10,490 nt of DNA from Nitrososphaerales archaeon TH5893 (GTDB taxonomy: Archaea; Thermoproteota; Nitrososphaeria; Nitrososphaerales; Nitrososphaeraceae). Location: contig JAATVT010000107.1 of the NCBI GenBank assembly GCA_014523685.1, positions 1 to 10,490 of the forward strand, given 5' to 3'. Shown here piece by piece: positions 1 to 4,977 of this stretch. Below the pieces are notes generated by a model, which searched no databases, was not told the origin of the DNA, and was given only the letters and a program-made list of their open reading frames with translations. Position 1 is the first letter of the stretch; each line of letters opens with the position of its first letter. Made by a program: the position numbers and the translations under genes.

Positions 1-19
1 CACGTTCTATCATCTGTTG
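1..19. repeat. 19-bp exact direct repeat, copy 1 (copy 2 at 418-436)
   Basis: The plus-strand word beginning CACGTTCTATCATC at 1-19 recurs exactly at 418-436, a period of 417 bp (139 codons, in frame). It encodes the QQMIER end of the Gln-rich linker, so it marks internal duplication of linker plus module, not a mobile element. Confidence 0.8.
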
Positions 20-142
20 TTGTCGTAATTGTTCTTCTTGCTGCTGTTGTAAAATCTGTTCTTGTGGTAAACCAGTAATATTTATGCTAGAAAACTTCGT
101 ATAGTTGTTGGGCTAGGCATGACAAGAGATCTTTGATGTCGT
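1..142 (-). pseudogene. Continuation of the modular exported protein beyond two in-frame stops
   Basis: Reading the minus strand in the same frame past the TAA at 143-145 gives stop-TTSKISCHA-stop-PNNYTKFSS, then INITG, then a Gln-rich stretch ending QQQMIER at the window edge. This aligns without a gap to residues 136-163 of module 1: the first stop replaces a Lys (K139), the second (TAG) replaces a Leu (L149), and the Cys matches C146. The Gln-rich linker and QQMIER also recur. Both stops therefore look like base substitutions, not frameshifts. The gene originally ran on to the left with at least one more linker. Alternatives are sequencing error or readthrough; two different stop codons make readthrough less likely. 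Confidence 0.7.
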
Positions 143-1039
143 TTAATTTTCTCCTTCCTTTGGTACCCCGTAACTTGGAGTAAAGGTAAATGTCCAGTTT
201 GAATAATTATTCGTTCCTGACCCATTGATTGGTAAAGCTCGTTGGTACGGTGTTTTAGAATTTAGTACAACTGATACATCACAGTCAGTGGCCGCATCAT
301 CGTACGATGTACCTGATATAGTCAAATTGGAATCCATTGGGACAGATTGATTCTCTGCAGGCGATCCAATCGTAACAAACAATTCGGTCTGGTTAATCTT
401 TGCAGTATTTGCTTTCGCACGTTCTATCATCTGTTGCTCCCTTTGTTCTTCGAGTTGTATTTTCTCTAAAGCTAATTGTCCTTCCCGCTCTTGCTCCACC
501 TCTTGATTCTGGAGCTGCTGTTTTTGTACTAACACTTGTTCTTGTGTTCCTCCAGTTACAGTAACGCTGTACCATTTCGTTAAGTTGACAGGTAGTTTAA
601 GGCATTCCAGCTTGGCTGTTATTTTATTCGATCCTTGTTTTATGGGAGCATAATCTGGGGTGAGTTGAAATTCCCATTTAGAATAATCATCCTTTCCAGA
701 TGTGCCCCTAGGCATTGCAGGCTGATATGGTCTTACGTCATTTACGAGAACTGAAACATCGCAAGGTGAATCTGAATCGTCAGAGGCCGTTCCAGAAATC
801 ACTAATGTATTGTTAGTATTAGTATTGATATCTCTGGTCACATTATTTGCGGGGCTCGTAGAAGCAGGCACCAGTTGATCCCTTTCGGGAGAGGTAATCC
901 TGATTGAGGGAACCTTAGGCAAATTATCTTGCTGACCATCTACAGAATATGTAAGGTCAGCGTTTAGGCTCGAATAAGATATGGACGAAAGAAGCAGCAC
1001 ACTAAATACAATATTAATGACAGAGATTTTACTTGTCAA
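143..1039 (-). CDS. Exported protein with tandem Ig-like modules and Gln-rich linker (truncated by in-frame stop)
   Basis: Seen: 298 aa starting at TTG; a TAG lies directly upstream in frame, so the frame cannot be extended. Residues 1-27 form a signal peptide (hydrophobic core about 8-20). Two similar beta-rich modules follow, about residues 48-163 and 222-298, sharing ISGT (81 and 241), CDVSV (93 and 253), PYQ-A-P and NYS/DYS-W-F-TP motifs, and joined by a Gln/Glu-rich, probably helical linker (165-208). There are many N-x-S/T sequons, fitting archaeal N-glycosylation outside the cell. Module 1 has a Cys pair (C93, C146) that could form a disulfide. Module 2 stops at GEN, before its final strands and before the partner of C253. 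The same frame continues past the stop with matching residues (see 1-142), so the gene looks like a nonsense-interrupted allele. Likely role: surface or secreted adhesion or structural protein; substrate unknown. Divergent from the hemD-like gene. Confidence 0.75.
   Translation of the reverse strand: MTSKISVINIVFSVLLLSSISYSSLNADLTYSVDGQQDNLPKVPSIRITSPERDQLVPASTSPANNVTRDINTNTNNTLVISGTASDDSDSPCDVSVLVNDVRPYQPAMPRGTSGKDDYSKWEFQLTPDYAPIKQGSNKITAKLECLKLPVNLTKWYSVTVTGGTQEQVLVQKQQLQNQEVEQEREGQLALEKIQLEEQREQQMIERAKANTAKINQTELFVTIGSPAENQSVPMDSNLTISGTSYDDAATDCDVSVVLNSKTPYQRALPINGSGTNNYSNWTFTFTPSYGVPKEGEN
418..436. repeat. 19-bp exact direct repeat, copy 2
   Basis: Exact copy of 1-19, lying in the linker codons of the modular exported protein (about residues 202-208). 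The matching nucleotides suggest the duplication is fairly recent or kept similar by recombination. Confidence 0.8.
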
Positions 1040-1062
1040 CTAGTATAATTTTTTCCGGACAT

Positions 1063-1070
1063 CATATAAA
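1063..1070 (-). promoter_or_regulatory. TATA box of the modular exported protein
   Basis: On the minus strand the word is TTTATATG. Its centre is 27-28 nt upstream of the TTG start at 1039, the spacing expected when transcription begins at the start codon. This supports both the TTG start and a leaderless mRNA. Confidence 0.5.
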
Positions 1071-1325
1071 GATACTAGATAAATTGTGTTGATAATACCT
1101 TAACAAATAATTCCCTACGTGATCCCATTCATGAACATGTACTTCAATGTAAATTGATTATTCGATATTTATCTTGACCATTTATGGATATTCGAGTACA
1201 TTTTATGCAACGCCAAAGCTTTGGAAATCTCAAGTGCATAACATTTACATCCAACTATGCATAATTCAATTATCTGCCAGCAAGAGAATCTTAATGAAAT
1301 GGAAAAAACCTTCAAACCTTTGTGG
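1071..1325. other. Divergent intergenic region without a supported gene
   Basis: The 310-bp gap between the divergent exported-protein gene and the hemD-like gene is AT-rich. The open frames crossing it lack coding character and run into hemD. It holds a 12-bp perfect palindrome at 1213-1224 (CCAAAGCTTTGG), which could be an operator but is within chance expectation for a window this size. No tRNA or obvious structured RNA was seen. Confidence 0.4.
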
Positions 1326-1334
1326 TATAAAAAG
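1326..1334 (+). promoter_or_regulatory. TATA box of the hemD-like gene
   Basis: TATAAAAAG lies about 20 nt (centre to A of ATG) before the start at 1350. This is slightly short for standard archaeal spacing but leaves almost no leader, so the mRNA is probably leaderless. Confidence 0.45.
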
Positions 1335-1349
1335 TATATGTGATGAGAC

Positions 1350-2255
1350 ATGCCACTTGACGGATTGACTGTAGCGATTACGTCAAGCCGCAGAGCAGGT
1401 GAGCTTGCTCGTATTGTTGAAAATCTAGGTGGCAAACCTTACATAGCGCCCACCATAGGTATCGAGACAGACCTAAAAAACCCAAAAGAAGACGTGCTTA
1501 AATTTCTGGACAATGTGATATCTGGGGATGTTGATTATGTAGTATTCATGACCGGTCCCGGGGTTTTTTCACTATTCTCTATTGCTGCTAAACTGGGTCT
1601 TGAAGACAAGTTGATCCATTCCTTGTCGAAAGCAACAGTTGTCGCCAGAAGCATGAAGCCTAAGATGGTTCTCAAAAAGTATGGTATTGAAGCAAACTTG
1701 GTCCCAGAAGAAAACACCGCAAAAGGAGTACTAAGGCTTTTACTTGCTAGTGGTGTCACGGGGAAAAAAATTGCAATTCTCTGGCATGGTGATTATCCAG
1801 AGCAACTCAAAGATGTCCTTTACAGAGCTAGCGCGGTAAGCGTCATTGAGGCTTCAACTTACAGGTATTCTCTTAGTCTAAAGGAAGAAGGCGCCTCTAT
1901 TCTTGAATCTATGGGTTATGACTATGTAGCACCAAATGAAAAAAGAGTGATTCAACTTATCCATGAAATTATTGCTGGAAAGATAAATTCAATTACTTTT
2001 ACCAGCCCACCATCGGTTCACGACCTATTCAAGATAGCTGATATCAATAACGTGTCTCAGGAATTGAAGAATTCCCTTAACGCAAATGTCGTAGTTGTCG
2101 CTGTTGGACCATCAACTAAAAATGCCCTTGAAGAGTATCGTATCAATGTGCACGTTATGCCGCAGATTTTTAAAATGGGCTCAATGATTAAGGCATTGGA
2201 CGATTACGTCAGTAGAAGGAATCAGCTTACTTCTGACAGAACTTTAGAAGCCTGA
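1350..2255 (+). CDS. hemD: Uroporphyrinogen-III synthase-like protein (HemD family)
   Basis: HemD cyclises hydroxymethylbilane with inversion of ring D to give uroporphyrinogen III, the precursor of heme, siroheme and cobalamin; it is cytosolic and has two alpha/beta lobes. Seen: 301 aa starting MPLDGLTVAITSSRRAGELA, the usual N-terminal strand and helix of the family. A first-lobe TGPG turn is at 68-71, TSPPSV at 218-223 and VAVGPST at 250-256 (the family's C-terminal AxGxxT signature), followed by a helix leading to EEYRINVHVMP. Y171 or Y173 sits where a catalytic-region Tyr is often found. The length is about 40 aa above typical bacterial HemD. No other tetrapyrrole gene is in the window. 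The family is highly divergent, and HemD-like folds also occur in regulators, so enzyme function is likely but not proven. A TATA-like box lies just upstream. Confidence 0.8.
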   Translation: MPLDGLTVAITSSRRAGELARIVENLGGKPYIAPTIGIETDLKNPKEDVLKFLDNVISGDVDYVVFMTGPGVFSLFSIAAKLGLEDKLIHSLSKATVVARSMKPKMVLKKYGIEANLVPEENTAKGVLRLLLASGVTGKKIAILWHGDYPEQLKDVLYRASAVSVIEASTYRYSLSLKEEGASILESMGYDYVAPNEKRVIQLIHEIIAGKINSITFTSPPSVHDLFKIADINNVSQELKNSLNANVVVVAVGPSTKNALEEYRINVHVMPQIFKMGSMIKALDDYVSRRNQLTSDRTLEA

Positions 2256-2269
2256 CGATATGTTAAATG

Positions 2270-2383
2270 ATGATTTCTCGCAGAGTCGAAAAGGATATTG
2301 CCGAAAACTGGAACAGGATAGAAAGGGGCTATCAGCATAATTCACTTGTAAAATGTGGACTACATTCTGTCCATCACAAATGA
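2270..2383 (+). CDS. Possible 37-aa small protein downstream of hemD
   Basis: ATG at 2270, 14 nt after the hemD stop, opens a 37-codon frame ending at TGA 2381-2383. The product begins MISRRVEKDIAENWNRIERG, a charged, probably helical stretch, and ends in a Cys/His-rich tail (C29, H32, H35, H36). A second short frame from ATG 2260 (26 codons) overlaps it in another register, which weakens the case. I do not recognise a family. It could be a small metal-binding protein, a remnant, or chance. Confidence 0.25.
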   Translation: MISRRVEKDIAENWNRIERGYQHNSLVKCGLHSVHHK

Positions 2384-2447
2384 CAATAACTGGGTTCACC
2401 ACTTAAGGGGCAATCTCAGTAGCGACCGTATTGCTCCTCCTAGTAAT

Positions 2448-2457
2448 CTAAATATTA
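2448..2457 (+). promoter_or_regulatory. Candidate TATA box for the 50-aa ORF
   Basis: The AT-rich word CTAAATATTA is centred about 30 nt upstream of the ATG at 2483, compatible with a nearly leaderless transcript of the small gene. Confidence 0.35.
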
Positions 2458-2482
2458 CATTTGTGTCGATAACGATTATAAA

Positions 2483-2635
2483 ATGGCAGAGCTGTCGGAG
2501 ATGAAAGGTCAGGAACTTGTTGATATTAAAGAAGAAAACAATGAAATTAGGTTCTTCTTCAAAAATGGAAAGATATATTCATTAAGGGTTCAAGAAGGAA
2601 AGTTTGTTTTTGGTACCGAGGAAGCACAGAGTTAA
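2483..2635 (+). CDS. Small conserved-looking hypothetical protein (50 aa)
   Basis: ATG 2483 to TAA 2633-2635 encodes 50 aa. The pattern is a short acidic N-terminus (MAELSEMKGQ), then alternating hydrophobic and charged residues typical of two or three beta strands: ELVDIKEENNEIRFFF, a turn FKNGK, and IYSLRV-EGKFVF. This looks like a compact beta-hairpin protein, not random translation. A TATA-like box sits about 30 nt upstream. The stop codon abuts the ATG of the DtxR-type remnant at 2636, so the two were probably one transcription unit. No known family or function can be named. Confidence 0.5.
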   Translation: MAELSEMKGQELVDIKEENNEIRFFFKNGKIYSLRVQEGKFVFGTEEAQS

Positions 2636-2761
2636 ATGGGCAGTGAGTTGGGGGGACATAAATCACCATCCCAAGATTATATTGGAGCAATATATACACT
2701 TCAAGTGCAAAGTGGATCAGTAAAAGAATTCTGCGATAGTCTAGTACTTGGAATGCAGTGA
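2636..2761 (+). pseudogene. N-terminal remnant of a DtxR/MntR-type metal-dependent regulator
   Basis: The 41-codon frame from ATG 2636 contains SPSQDYIGAIYTLQVQSGSV. This matches the opening helix of DtxR/MntR/IdeR regulators (S-x-E-x-YL-x-AIY-x-L-x-x-x-x-G-x-V), which precedes the winged-helix DNA-binding domain. The next residues (KEFCDSLVLGMQ) resemble the DIA-x-x-LGV segment imperfectly, then TGA at 2759-2761 ends the frame. No continuation of the roughly 140-230 aa family is visible in any frame downstream. It is therefore most likely a decayed gene whose DNA-recognition, metal-binding and dimerisation parts are gone. It starts directly at the stop of the 50-aa ORF. A short functional peptide is possible but less likely. 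Confidence 0.55.
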
Positions 2762-2854
2762 TTTGTGATAGCGAGAATTCTATAGTTTTCTCGTAACATA
2801 GTTCGGTTCTATCTCGTCAGCTGGATCTCAATCAAAAACTAGGAAAAGCTGATA

Positions 2855-3016
2855 CTATGGTAAAGACTCTCCTAGTCCCGGTCGTTCTTTTTCAAGTTTT
2901 GCTATGTTTCTAGATAAAAACTCTATAGTTCCGGGTATATGACACCTGCAATGGCAGTTATTACAGTCTACATGGCTGCCAGTCTTACAATATTCCGTAA
3001 CTTCGTCAGTATCCAT
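2855..3016 (-). CDS. Small Cys/His-rich, probably zinc-binding protein (53 aa)
   Basis: On the minus strand, ATG at 3016 to TAG at 2855-2857 gives 53 aa. The N-terminal half is packed with potential metal ligands: C10, H15, C18, C21, H22, C23, C25 and H26, with the core motif C-x2-C-x-C-x-CH (DCNNCHCRCH). The C-terminal half is a charged amphipathic helix (EFLSRNIAKLEKE). This matches small zinc-binding proteins I associate with Nitrososphaeria genomes, but no function is established. It is the only gene on this strand between hemD and glyS, and it lies tail-to-tail with the DtxR remnant. The AT-rich stretch at about 3042-3056 could be its promoter. The ligand density makes chance unlikely. 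Confidence 0.6.
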   Translation of the reverse strand: MDTDEVTEYCKTGSHVDCNNCHCRCHIPGTIEFLSRNIAKLEKERPGLGESLP

Positions 3017-3158
3017 GAAAAGGTGAGAGAAGTTTTGTAGAACATTAATTTTAGTATTGCGTCCTGAGAGCTGGAAAGGAACCCACTATTTATTGAACAT
3101 ATTGTTCTCAGTTTGGATAAAGCTGTATTATACTCCATCTAGGGTTTTATTTCGTTTT

Positions 3159-3184
3159 CAGCATCTCAGCATCTCAGCATCTCA
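3159..3184. repeat. Short tandem repeat, 8-bp unit, 3.25 copies
   Basis: CAGCATCT is repeated head-to-tail three times and followed by CA. It sits 22 bp upstream of the TATA box of the winged-helix gene at 3246, so copy-number change could alter promoter spacing or an operator. It may also be a neutral slippage product. Confidence 0.75.
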
Positions 3185-3206
3185 CGATCCCTTTGAAATC
3201 TTAAAA

Positions 3207-3215
3207 GTATATATC
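3207..3215 (+). promoter_or_regulatory. TATA box of the winged-helix regulator
   Basis: GTATATATC is centred about 35 nt before ATG 3246, predicting a transcript start near 3237 and a leader under 12 nt. Confidence 0.5.
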
Positions 3216-3245
3216 GTCTTTGGGTAGGTAGTAGGTTAGACCAGG

Positions 3246-3725
3246 ATGAAAGAAGAGGTTTTTGCCAATACTTATTCTTCAAACGAAAATGTAATTAGTG
3301 GTGTTAGAGAAGCAGCACATAATGAATCTTGTGACTTGACCAGGCTAGAGATTTTGATACTCGAATGTACAAAAAGTAAGCCAAAATCAGAAACTAAAAT
3401 ATCTAGAGAAGTCAAAATTAATCTGCCGATCGTCTCCCAGGTAATAACAGATCTTATGTTAAAAGGTCTGATTGAAAGAACTATGAAACGCCGGATACTA
3501 TTTTATAAAGAATATTTCTCGACTAACTTAGAGGGCCTTATCGCACTGGATCATTCTCGTAGGAATGCCACAAAATATACTTCCTTCTGTCAGGCCCTTA
3601 GTGGTTTTAAAGATCGCAGTCAAAGTATTCTAGTAGATTTAACATCAGGCTCCATGTCTTTGAAGCTAATTGTGGGTACAGTAAAGTTAGTATGTCGTAT
3701 GACAAGGTATGTTCTTGCCGAGTAG
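3246..3725 (+). CDS. Winged-helix DNA-binding protein (MarR/ArsR-like superfamily)
   Basis: 159 aa. Residues about 31-100 form a winged helix: helix 1 LTRLEILILECTKSK, a short helix with TKISREVKI, a recognition helix LPIVSQVITDLMLKGLIE, and a wing RTMKRRILFYKEYFSTNLEG ending in a helix. The LKGLIER--KRR-FYK pattern is the usual end of a recognition helix plus basic wing. Residues 136-157 (MSLKLIVGTVKLVCRMTRYV) are an amphipathic to moderately hydrophobic helix that may mediate dimerisation or membrane contact. The first 30 residues look disordered. Three Cys (29, 41, 115) are scattered and form no metal motif. The ATG is favoured by the TATA box 35 nt upstream. Target unknown; autoregulation or control of neighbours is only inference. 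Confidence 0.7.
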   Translation: MKEEVFANTYSSNENVISGVREAAHNESCDLTRLEILILECTKSKPKSETKISREVKINLPIVSQVITDLMLKGLIERTMKRRILFYKEYFSTNLEGLIALDHSRRNATKYTSFCQALSGFKDRSQSILVDLTSGSMSLKLIVGTVKLVCRMTRYVLAE

Positions 3726-3742
3726 AAAGATGGTACAATTGA

Positions 3743-3758
3743 TCAGGTTTGGACCTGA
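3743..3758. terminator. Small hairpin after the winged-helix gene
   Basis: TCAGGT-TTGG-ACCTGA is a perfect 6-bp stem with a 4-nt loop, 17 nt after the stop at 3725. It could help end transcription or act as an operator. No T-run follows directly, so the terminator call is weak. Confidence 0.3.
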
Positions 3759-3805
3759 AATGTAAACAAATTTTGAGATCAGTCTCGTTCCCCCAGTTTC
3801 AATCC

Positions 3806-3813
3806 GTTATAAA
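3806..3813 (+). promoter_or_regulatory. Candidate TATA box for the 211-aa protein
   Basis: GTTATAAA is centred about 67 nt before the GTG at 3877, which would give a leader near 40 nt. It is the best TATA-like word between the two regulator genes. Confidence 0.3.
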
Positions 3814-3876
3814 CGATACAATTTAGCTAACAAAAATCACGTTAATTGTCACGAAGATTACAAGTATCTATTTTAA

Positions 3877-4512
3877 GTGGTGATCAATACAATTGGTGTT
3901 TGGCAAAGGTACCCCAGCTTGAGCTCAGGAAAAAAGAAAATAAAGATAGAATTTGAGGATGCCGATGGAAGCAAATATAACCTTTCTTTAGATGGGGCCA
4001 TTTCAAAAAATAAGATACTAAAGGTATACGAGCTGATGGAAACACTTAACATGTCGGGAGGAACCTCATACGGGGAGAATGACGGTAGGAATAGGATTAA
4101 TCTAGGGCATGAGGGTATGCGCACTAGTGACAGACTTACGTCAGTTGGATCAAAGATTTGGTATATTGTAGAAAACAAATTTCATAACACTACGTTTACT
4201 TCCACAGATATTCAAGAAATGTACGAAGAAGAGTACAAGGAATCAATGCGTCTCGACGCGATAGCAACTTACCTATCAAGATATGTCAATAAGGACAAAT
4301 TGGTACGGAATAAGAAAGGTGGAAAAGAATGGGTATACAAGATAGTGTTAGACAAGAAAGCGTTCACCACGGGTAAAAACGGAAACGGAAGGGATCTATC
4401 ACAACTGAATCAATACTTTGATTCTGAGAAACAGATAAATCTCAATAATAGCTCTGCGAATTCTAGCCCTAAGACAGCAAACACCTATTCCTCATTGACA
4501 GAGGTTAACTAA
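3877..4512 (+). CDS. Conserved-type protein with N-terminal beta domain and C-terminal winged helix
   Basis: 211 aa starting at GTG (a second GTG follows, and TAA immediately precedes, fixing the left limit). Residues about 20-57 (KKIKIEFEDADGSKYNLSLD then KILKVYELMETL) form a beta-hairpin plus helix. Residues about 58-87 are a polar linker. Residues about 88-157 look like a winged helix: SVGSKIWYIVENKF, TFTSTDIQEMYEEEY, RLDAIATYLSRYVNKDKLVR and wing NKKGGKEWVYKI. The tail 163-211 is Asn/Ser-rich and probably disordered. I regard it as a regulator or DNA-associated protein typical of this archaeal group; I cannot name the family or ligand. It follows another winged-helix gene on the same strand, but a 150-bp gap with its own TATA-like word argues for separate transcription. 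Confidence 0.65.
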   Translation: MVINTIGVWQRYPSLSSGKKKIKIEFEDADGSKYNLSLDGAISKNKILKVYELMETLNMSGGTSYGENDGRNRINLGHEGMRTSDRLTSVGSKIWYIVENKFHNTTFTSTDIQEMYEEEYKESMRLDAIATYLSRYVNKDKLVRNKKGGKEWVYKIVLDKKAFTTGKNGNGRDLSQLNQYFDSEKQINLNNSSANSSPKTANTYSSLTEVN

Positions 4513-4600
4513 AGGAAATATCTATCCCAGATTGTTTTATCATGATGTCAAGTGTAGACCTTTGCACAGAGTTTGTACGTTTGTATAGAACTACGCTTGT

Positions 4601-4681
4601 ATGGAAGTATCTTTATCCCATGATCCAACATTAAAAAAACTGATCAAACGAGAACGAGAGCCGCCAGTCGACTATCCATAG
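4601..4681 (+). CDS. Doubtful 26-aa ORF, possible gene remnant
   Basis: ATG 4601 to TAG 4679-4681 encodes a hydrophilic peptide whose second half, LKKLIKREREPPVDYP, is unusually protein-like (basic helix, then a PPVDYP turn). There is no promoter at leaderless spacing and no clear ribosome binding site. It may be a fragment of a former gene, a real micro-protein, or chance. Confidence 0.2.
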   Translation: MEVSLSHDPTLKKLIKREREPPVDYP

Positions 4682-4965
4682 ATGAGATGCTAGTAGGTAT
4701 GTCGATTTACTAAATTCGAAATTCTTTGGGTCCTGAGTAGCGTTTGATTCCTGTAAATTGGAAGAAGGGAACCTGTAAACTTTGACCTAATAAAGCATAT
4801 TAAGCATGGATACAATCTAATCGTAAGGCTCATGTTCAACGGTCGTCCTTGCCATCATTATAGTATAAGACATAAACTTGTATCTACATACTTTACAGAG
4901 CATTCACGAACAACGCATCTGATGTTCCAAGCCTTAGGGAGCGAGGAATATCTCGTAACATTATC

Positions 4966-4971
4966 GGAAGG
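4966..4971 (+). promoter_or_regulatory. Shine-Dalgarno-like site of the cyclase-receiver gene
   Basis: GGAAGG, 6 nt before ATG 4978, is an acceptable purine-rich ribosome binding site. It supports this ATG and suggests a leadered mRNA. Confidence 0.4.
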
Positions 4972-4977
4972 ATCGAG

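Larger units (their letters stand above)
4513..4977. other. 465-bp gap with no convincing gene
   Basis: Both strands were read. The only frame with protein-like wording is a 26-codon one at 4601-4681 (listed separately). AT-rich words near 4858-4868 (ATTATAGTATAAG) could be a distal promoter for the cyclase, giving a leader near 90 nt. No tRNA-like T-loop, tandem repeat or long inverted repeat was found. Confidence 0.45.

Noticed and set aside
1213..1224. Perfect 12-bp palindrome CCAAAGCTTTGG
   Set aside because: About two or three such palindromes are expected by chance in 10 kb (window length divided by 4 to the sixth power), and no second copy was seen.
1174..1368. Plus-strand 64-codon frame upstream of hemD
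   Set aside because: It overlaps the hemD start and TATA box in another frame, and its composition is not protein-like.
1169..1435. Minus-strand 88-codon open frame across the hemD start
   Set aside because: It is antisense to clearly coding hemD sequence, has no family resemblance, and reads into the hemD promoter.
2256..4977. tRNA, CRISPR or insertion-sequence content in the gene-poor middle
   Set aside because: I looked for T-loop words, regularly spaced direct repeats, and transposase motifs with terminal inverted repeats, and saw none.
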